A stretch of 40,070 nt of DNA, taken from contig CALMWS010000127.1 of NCBI GenBank assembly GCA_937870795.1, positions 1 through 40,070 on the forward strand, in the 5' to 3' direction. The DNA comes from an uncultured Bacteroidota bacterium (GTDB lineage Bacteria; Bacteroidota; Bacteroidia; Chitinophagales; Saprospiraceae). This document shows, piece after piece, positions 32,076 through 40,070 of this stretch. Position 1 is the stretch's first letter; each line of letters opens with the position of its first letter. The translations under genes were made by a program, and so were the position numbers. The notes under the pieces are model-generated. The model was not told the origin of the DNA. It saw nothing but the letters and a program-made list of their open reading frames with translations, and made no database searches.

Positions 32076-33065
32076 TTATAACCAATTATTTTCTTTATAC
32101 CAATTTACAGTTTCCTTTATCCCGTCTTCAAGAAAATATGCAGCTTTGTAGCCTGTATCCTCAACCAACGGATCCACATCGCATTGCCAATTGTTGGCTT
32201 TAATTTCATTTAGTTTGTCGATGTTTAGCGCCGGTAATTTTCCGGAGAGTTTTCCTACCCACTCTGAGCAATAACCCGCAACTGTTACCAGCCACAAAGG
32301 TAAACCAATTTTTAACGTTTTTTTGTTCAGATTTTTAGAAATAAAGCTATTTAATTCTGTGGAGCTATATGTTTTACCGTCACAAACAAAATAAGATTTG
32401 GATGTTAATGAATTTTCGGTACATCTCATGATCCATTCTACAAGGTCTGCCACAAAAACAAAGGTTAGTTTTTGCTTGCCATTTCCTGAAAACATTGAAA
32501 AACCGGAGGCTACCATTTTAAACACGCTGAAAAGATCTTTTTCCCTTGGCCCATAAACAGCTGTGGGCCTTAAAATAACATACGGTAAACCAACAATTGC
32601 CATGATCTTTTGTTCTGCCTTTAGCTTACTTTTTCCATACATCGTAACAGGATGGGGCACACAAGAAGCATTTACCACCTCTACACCATGATTATCGGCT
32701 GGACCATAGGAAGCAAGACTGCTCATAAACACAAATTTTTCCAGCCCGATGTTCGATTTAACTGAGGCCAGGGCTAAATTTTCTGTATAGTCTGCGTTTA
32801 CTTCATCAAATGCTTTTTGGCTTGGAGCCTTTGTCAATCCTGCATTGTGAATGATGTAATTGGGTTTGATTTCCAATAGTTTCTCTGTCAATTGATCTAC
32901 ATTCTGATAGTTTAATTCGATCAAGTTAATGGGTAAATGTTGAATGTACCTTAAATCGCTCGATTTCCTGGCAGCTACATAAACCTGCCAACCCCTTTTT
33001 ACAGCTGCCGCAGCAATAAAGCCACCAATAAAGCCCGTAGCTCCGGTGATGATGATCTTTTTCAA
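32076..33065 (-). CDS. Extended SDR reductase, likely CerR-like
   Basis: The 329-residue NAD(P)-dependent epimerase/dehydratase-fold protein has the cofactor loop GATGFIGGFI, FMSSLASYGP, and the catalytic Tyr-Lys pair in MYGKSKLKAEQ, then ILRPTAVYGPREKD. In Caulobacter an enzyme of this fold (CerR) reduces the keto group of the ceramide precursor after acylation. This gene is 20 bases after the bCerS-like gene and third after the serine palmitoyltransferase, the same gene set. A sugar epimerase role is the main alternative, but no nucleotide-sugar genes are near. Confidence 0.8.
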   Translation of the reverse strand: MKKIIITGATGFIGGFIAAAAVKRGWQVYVAARKSSDLRYIQHLPINLIELNYQNVDQLTEKLLEIKPNYIIHNAGLTKAPSQKAFDEVNADYTENLALASVKSNIGLEKFVFMSSLASYGPADNHGVEVVNASCVPHPVTMYGKSKLKAEQKIMAIVGLPYVILRPTAVYGPREKDLFSVFKMVASGFSMFSGNGKQKLTFVFVADLVEWIMRCTENSLTSKSYFVCDGKTYSSTELNSFISKNLNKKTLKIGLPLWLVTVAGYCSEWVGKLSGKLPALNIDKLNEIKANNWQCDVDPLVEDTGYKAAYFLEDGIKETVNWYKENNWL

Positions 33066-33085
33066 ACTTTAAATGAAATTTTGAC

Positions 33086-36368
<3,283 letters not shown>

Positions 36369-36379
36369 AATTAATTCCG

Positions 36380-36895
36380 CTAAGGAATAATTTTTTCAAA
36401 ACAAGGACAATTTGTTTCGACACAGGTACCATATAATTCGACAAATTTTACTTCTGGGAAGACCCCAAATTCTTCTGCATACACATACATATTAGTCAAT
36501 ACAGAAAGTTTACCCATTAGTCTTGTTGTCACCTGATACGCGCCATTGGTCTGTTTGCGGATGTAGAATTTTTTATTGTAACTCACAAATTCAAACTCAA
36601 CCAATTCCGGGGAAATAACATTAGATCTGTATCCATATGCAAGTTTGTTCTGGATGTAGTTCAACTCTGACTCTTCCTGCAATTCATTATATTTAATCCA
36701 ATACACTTTCATTGGATCATTCAAATTCCAATCACCCATATGATTGAGATTGATTTCGTAGACAACAGTGTTGATGTTTTGATTTCGCTGAATGTAAAAG
36801 AGTAAGCCCTCTTTAACAGGAACGGGATAATCTTTGGGTAAACCCTGAGGTTCATACGTTTTATCCAGGAAGGATTGAAAAAAAGTTTGGTTCAT
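36380..36895 (-). CDS. DUF4833-like protein of unknown function
   Basis: The 171-residue soluble protein has no signal peptide. Features are YPVPVKEGLLFYIQRNQN and VVYEINLN near the N-terminus, VYWIKYNELQEESELNYIQ, KLAYGYRS and a cysteine-rich end (CVETNCPCFE). This fits DUF4833, a Bacteroidota family. It lies 12 bases after the CDP-alcohol phosphatidyltransferase and 11 before the AUR1-like gene. Position suggests a helper in inositol lipid synthesis, for example a lipid-carrying or complex subunit, but no function is known. The Cys cluster could bind a metal. Confidence 0.7.
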   Translation of the reverse strand: MNQTFFQSFLDKTYEPQGLPKDYPVPVKEGLLFYIQRNQNINTVVYEINLNHMGDWNLNDPMKVYWIKYNELQEESELNYIQNKLAYGYRSNVISPELVEFEFVSYNKKFYIRKQTNGAYQVTTRLMGKLSVLTNMYVYAEEFGVFPEVKFVELYGTCVETNCPCFEKIIP

Positions 36896-36907
36896 TTGGT
36901 GGTAGGT

Positions 36908-37612
36908 TTATGGCGTTTCAAGCATTTTTTTAGCTGCCTGTAGCCGGTTAATAGCCGTAATATTGGTTAAGATTGAAAGAATAAAAATGGGAAAAGTAAA
37001 AATGGTAATGGTTTCAAACAAAGGAAATGGCAACCAGGCTACGGTAACCTTAAAATCCGAGCCAATAAAGTGTGAAGTCAGTCCGCAAGCCAAACCTGAG
37101 ATGCCAATCAAAAGTATTCGTTCCGGTCTTTGCATAAGACCTACATCAGCCATCTTTAAGCCCATACCCTCTGCTCTTGCTCTTGTATAACTGACCATAA
37201 TGGAACCGATCATGCCAACAAAGGCGAAAAGAGAACTCAAAAAATAACTATAGCCGATCAAATAATAACATATGCCCAAAAACATGATCATCTCGCTGTA
37301 ACGGTCTAAGACGGAATCAAAAATGGCACCATATCTAGATTCCTGCTTCCCTACCCTTGCCAATCTGCCATCAATCATATCCATCAAGCCCCCCAATAAT
37401 ATGGTGGCACAGGCCCAGCCAATATAACGGTGATCTCCTCTACTGCCCTTTTCAACGCCTGTGATGAAAATTATTGTGGCTAAAACATTGATAATTAAAC
37501 CTGTAAGTGTAATAAAGTTAGGCGTTACGCCCATTTTAATCAAAAGATTGATCAATGGATTGATGGCCTCATATACCCATTGTTGGCCTTTGCTTTTCCA
37601 ATTATTTTCCAT
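36908..37612 (-). CDS. CDP-alcohol phosphatidyltransferase, likely PI-phosphate synthase
   Basis: The 234-residue membrane enzyme has the full CDP-alcohol motif: Asp78-x2-Asp81-Gly82-x2-Ala85-Arg86-x8-Gly95-x3-Asp99-x3-Asp103. About six membrane helices follow the N-terminal amphipathic region. Such enzymes swap CMP of CDP-diacylglycerol for an alcohol. With inositol-3-phosphate synthase and a PgpA-family phosphatase in the same operon, the likely acceptor is inositol phosphate, giving phosphatidylinositol phosphate. Sequence alone could also fit phosphatidylglycerophosphate synthase. It is the first gene of the ten-gene operon; no clear promoter box was found upstream in 37613-37818. Confidence 0.88.
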   Translation of the reverse strand: MENNWKSKGQQWVYEAINPLINLLIKMGVTPNFITLTGLIINVLATIIFITGVEKGSRGDHRYIGWACATILLGGLMDMIDGRLARVGKQESRYGAIFDSVLDRYSEMIMFLGICYYLIGYSYFLSSLFAFVGMIGSIMVSYTRARAEGMGLKMADVGLMQRPERILLIGISGLACGLTSHFIGSDFKVTVAWLPFPLFETITIFTFPIFILSILTNITAINRLQAAKKMLETP

Positions 37613-37818
37613 AAAAACAGCTTGTTTTAAAGACCTTTATATAATGGAATTTCCTGCCAAATTGTTTACTTTGCGGCCTTTTGGGGGATAGAACTTCTTC
37701 ATTTAAGCATGTAAAATGTATTTTTCCATCTAGTGCCGAGGGTTGGTTGTTAAACTGACCTGCTTCGAATGTTGTTCTTAAATAATCCATTTCAAAAGGC
37801 TAAATTATTAAAAAATTG

Positions 37819-38568
37819 ATGTCCGAAAATAAAATTAACCTAATCCTGGTATCTTACCTCAACACAATTCCCTTTATCGAAGGGTTTAGACTCCATACCG
37901 GTCATAGGTTTAATCTGATTTACAAAACTCCGGCTGATGGTACAAAAATGTTTTTTAACGGTGAAAGTGATTTGGCTCTAATTCCAATAGGTGGGTTGCT
38001 GGATAAAGGGAACTATGAGGTATGTACTGATTTTTGCATAGGATGTGATGGAACTGTGAGGACAGTAGGTCTTTTTTCTAAAGTGCCAACAGAACAGATT
38101 GATACCATTTATCTGGATAAGGACTCGCGTACATCAGTATTGCTGGTCAAAGTGATTTTTGAAGCCATGGGCAAAAAGGATATTGTGTGGAAGGAAGGCA
38201 TTGAAAATTATTTCATTGACGGGAACCCAAAATGTGGCTTTTTGGCAATAGGGGACAAAGTATTCGATTATGAGTTGCAATTCCCATACTTTTTTGATCT
38301 TGGAGGTGCATGGAAAAAATTGTTTGGTCTTCCATTTGCATTTGCTGTCTTTGTCAAAAACCCAACCGTAGATCAAAGCGTTATTGACGAACTCAATCTC
38401 ATTCTTGCCTCCGGAATTGAAAATATACCCATGTTAACTTTGAATCAGCACACATCCATAAAGGATATTAAACAGTACTTTACAGACAATATTTCTTATC
38501 ACTTTGACGAAAAGAAAAAATTGGCCATGAAAATTTTTGAGGAAAAGGTTGGAAATTTGAGGCTTTGA
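37819..38568 (+). CDS. mqnA: Chorismate dehydratase (futalosine menaquinone pathway)
   Basis: The 249-residue protein of the periplasmic-binding-like MqnA fold removes water from chorismate to make 3-enolpyruvoyl-benzoate, the first step of the futalosine route to menaquinone. Visible are LVSYLNTIPFIEG, the ALIPIGGLLD strand-turn, LDKDSRTSVLLVK and CGFLAIGDKVFDYE. The start is ATG 37819; a TTG at 37816 precedes it in frame. No mqnB, C, D or E gene is in the window. mtgA follows after 22 bases on the same strand. A UbiD-family gene 12 kb away could act in the late steps. Confidence 0.92.
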   Translation: MSENKINLILVSYLNTIPFIEGFRLHTGHRFNLIYKTPADGTKMFFNGESDLALIPIGGLLDKGNYEVCTDFCIGCDGTVRTVGLFSKVPTEQIDTIYLDKDSRTSVLLVKVIFEAMGKKDIVWKEGIENYFIDGNPKCGFLAIGDKVFDYELQFPYFFDLGGAWKKLFGLPFAFAVFVKNPTVDQSVIDELNLILASGIENIPMLTLNQHTSIKDIKQYFTDNISYHFDEKKKLAMKIFEEKVGNLRL

Positions 38569-38590
38569 TCTTTTCTTTTAAATTTGTTTG

Positions 38591-39328
38591 ATGGGAAATA
38601 AAACAAAATTAGTTTGGTATAAGAGATTGTGGAGACTGGCATTTAAAATTGCCGTCTTTTTTATGTTTGCCAGTGTGCTGTCTGTCATTCTCTTCCGGTG
38701 GGTTCCCATACCGGTTACTCCCTTGATGCTATTAAGGCTTATTGATCAGGTTGAAGAAGGGAAGGATTTAAGACTGGTAAAAGATTGGGAGCCATTGGAA
38801 AACATAGCTCCTTCTCTGCAATTGGCAGTGGTAGTTTGTGAGGATCAGGAATTTCTGATTCATACGGGCTTTAATTTGGAAGCCATCAAAAAAGCATTCC
38901 ACTCCAACTCAAAAGGCAGAAAATTACGCGGAGCGAGTACAATAAGTCAACAAACGGCCAAAAATGTTTTTTTGTGGCACGGGCGCAATTATATCAGAAA
39001 AGGTCTTGAAGCCTATTTTACTTTATTAATTGAAACTTTCTGGCCCAAGGAGAGGATCATGGAGGTGTATCTCAATGTCATAGAACTGGGTGATGGCATC
39101 TATGGAGCTCAAGCAGCATCCATTCATTACTTTGGAAAAGATGCTTCAAAGCTAAGCAGAGAAGAAGCAGCAAGGTTGGCTGTCATTTTACCAAGTCCAC
39201 GAAGGTATAAAGCATCGAGACCAGGGCCATATGTAACTCAACGCACATCATGGACCCTCAACCAGATGAGGATGTGGGGTAATAAGTTGGATTATAATTC
39301 CAGAACCATTCCGGGAGAAAAGGAATAA
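38591..39328 (+). CDS. mtgA: Monofunctional peptidoglycan transglycosylase
   Basis: The 245-residue GT51 enzyme polymerises lipid II into glycan strands at the outer face of the inner membrane. An N-terminal membrane helix (FKIAVFFMFASVLSVILF) anchors it. Catalytic motifs are VVCEDQEFLIHTGF (first Glu), LRGASTISQQTAKNVFLW and RIMEVYLNVIELGDGIYG with the second Glu. The start is ATG 38591, after a TTG in frame at 38588. No transpeptidase domain is present. It follows mqnA by 22 bases, likely only co-transcription. The convergent coiled-coil gene ends 5 bases beyond its stop. Confidence 0.93.
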   Translation: MGNKTKLVWYKRLWRLAFKIAVFFMFASVLSVILFRWVPIPVTPLMLLRLIDQVEEGKDLRLVKDWEPLENIAPSLQLAVVVCEDQEFLIHTGFNLEAIKKAFHSNSKGRKLRGASTISQQTAKNVFLWHGRNYIRKGLEAYFTLLIETFWPKERIMEVYLNVIELGDGIYGAQAASIHYFGKDASKLSREEAARLAVILPSPRRYKASRPGPYVTQRTSWTLNQMRMWGNKLDYNSRTIPGEKE

Positions 39329-39332
39329 AACA

Positions 39333-40064
39333 TCACTGACTAAGCCATTGATCTTTCCATTTTGTTTTTTCATCGATCTTTGCTTCAGTAGCCGTAATTG
39401 CTTCGTTAAGCCTGGTCATCATTGATTCCAGTTTAATTTTATAGTCAGCAATGGAAGCAGAAAGTGCTTTGATCTTATTCTGGGTGATCCAATCGGAAAT
39501 AAAATTGTCTATCCATTCTTGGGTAAATGTATTAAACACATCTACAGGAAGGAGCGGCCAAGGTTCATGAATTTGAATATCTGACAATTCTTCCTGGAAT
39601 AAACGAAGAGCTTTATTAGCTGCATAGCAATATTGTGAGGCACTTTGCAGCGCTTCAAATTTGCGTAACCCAGCCCATCTGCCTTTGCTGTACATGTCAC
39701 GTGAGCCAAAATCCAATGCCGCGTTGAGGTCCTGAGTAGTTTGATCCAGGTAAATCATAACCTGATTGCCAGCTTTGAGAGCTTCATTTACTTCAACAAG
39801 GTATTTCTGCAAATCATCAATCTGAGTTAAATTTTGATGTAAGGCTTCGTATTTTTCGTCTTTTGTTACCAATATTTCCTCTTGTCTTCTTTGTTTTAGT
39901 CCTTGCAGAATGGCATTGTTCTTTTCAAGTTCCGAGGCCTTTCCTTCAAGCACAGAGGCTTCATATTTGGTCAACTCGATGTTTTTTTCCAATTCTTTAA
40001 TCTTAAGAGACAAAACAAAATAATCTTGTCTTTCTTTTTCAAGCTTCTGATCCTTGTTACCCAT
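39333..40064 (-). CDS. Coiled-coil protein of unknown function, possibly 5' partial
   Basis: The 243-residue soluble protein starts at ATG 40064, with the frame still open to the window edge, so a longer N-terminus is possible. The first ~75 residues (Lys/Glu-rich heptads such as KIKELEKNIELTKYEASVLEGK) and the last ~45 (ASIADYKIKLESMMTRLNEAI) are predicted coiled coils. They flank a Trp/aromatic-rich middle (YSKGRWAGLRKFEALQSASQY; IHEPWPLLPVDVFNTF). No signal peptide and no known domain were recognised. It may be a structural or partner protein of a gene to the right of the window. Confidence 0.65.
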   Translation of the reverse strand: MGNKDQKLEKERQDYFVLSLKIKELEKNIELTKYEASVLEGKASELEKNNAILQGLKQRRQEEILVTKDEKYEALHQNLTQIDDLQKYLVEVNEALKAGNQVMIYLDQTTQDLNAALDFGSRDMYSKGRWAGLRKFEALQSASQYCYAANKALRLFQEELSDIQIHEPWPLLPVDVFNTFTQEWIDNFISDWITQNKIKALSASIADYKIKLESMMTRLNEAITATEAKIDEKTKWKDQWLSQ

Positions 40065-40070
40065 CAATTG

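Noticed and set aside
37602..37790. Minus-strand frame of 62 codons upstream of the CDP-alcohol transferase gene
   Set aside because: No family resemblance, no hydrophobic or domain pattern, and it overlaps the start of the real gene. An acyl carrier protein was looked for here and not found.

Overview
The window looks like a chromosomal segment of an environmental member of the Bacteroidota, probably Saprospiraceae- or Chitinophagales-like. The reasons are a SusC/SusD pair, two proteins with type IX secretion (T9SS) C-terminal sorting domains, promoter boxes of the Bacteroidota form TAnnTTTG, genes for sphingolipid synthesis, and the futalosine menaquinone gene mqnA. Genes are dense and intergenic DNA is short and AT-rich. 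No insertion sequence, phage gene, CRISPR array or rRNA was seen. The family name is an inference from gene content only.

Region 1 (1-13483) is a polysaccharide utilisation locus (PUL). It starts with a membrane-bound propeller/Y_Y_Y/LuxR-type regulator, cut by the window edge. A leader with a perfect 11-bp tandem repeat follows, then a 1054-residue secreted protein of six related beta-sandwich-like modules and a strong hairpin terminator. After that come a glucoamylase-fold (GH144-like) lipoprotein, SusC, SusD and a second GH144-like enzyme with a T9SS tail. GH144 enzymes act on beta-1,2-glucan, so the proposed route is cleavage outside the cell, SusCD uptake and periplasmic trimming. No GH3 beta-glucosidase lies in the window.

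Region 2 (13484-28813) is mixed housekeeping: a DUF58 protein, pruA, an outer membrane barrel protein, tRNA-Leu(CAA), cytidine deaminase, a MarC-family protein, and a run of cystathionine beta-synthase, a PyrR-like phosphoribosyltransferase, a PIF1/RecD-like helicase and an HDAC-family deacetylase. A MerR regulator, a LamG surface protein, a UbiD decarboxylase, a catalytically degenerate M16 peptidase homologue and a radical SAM protein follow. A perfect 22-bp palindrome sits in the divergent region between the last two.

Region 3 (28919-37612, minus strand) is the most interesting part: ten genes with gaps of at most 37 bases or 4-base overlaps. In transcription order they are a CDP-alcohol phosphatidyltransferase, a DUF4833 protein, an AUR1-like PAP2 transferase, a serine palmitoyltransferase-like enzyme, a GNAT-fold N-acyltransferase (bCerS-like), an SDR reductase (CerR-like), inositol-3-phosphate synthase, a PgpA-family phosphatase, a GtrA membrane protein and a diacylglycerol-kinase-family lipid kinase. 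Together they can be read as a nearly complete pathway to inositol phosphorylceramide: ceramide synthesis, phosphatidylinositol synthesis through phosphatidylinositol phosphate, head-group transfer to ceramide, and re-phosphorylation of the diacylglycerol released.

Region 4 (37613-40070) holds mqnA and mtgA on the plus strand and a convergent coiled-coil protein of unknown function.
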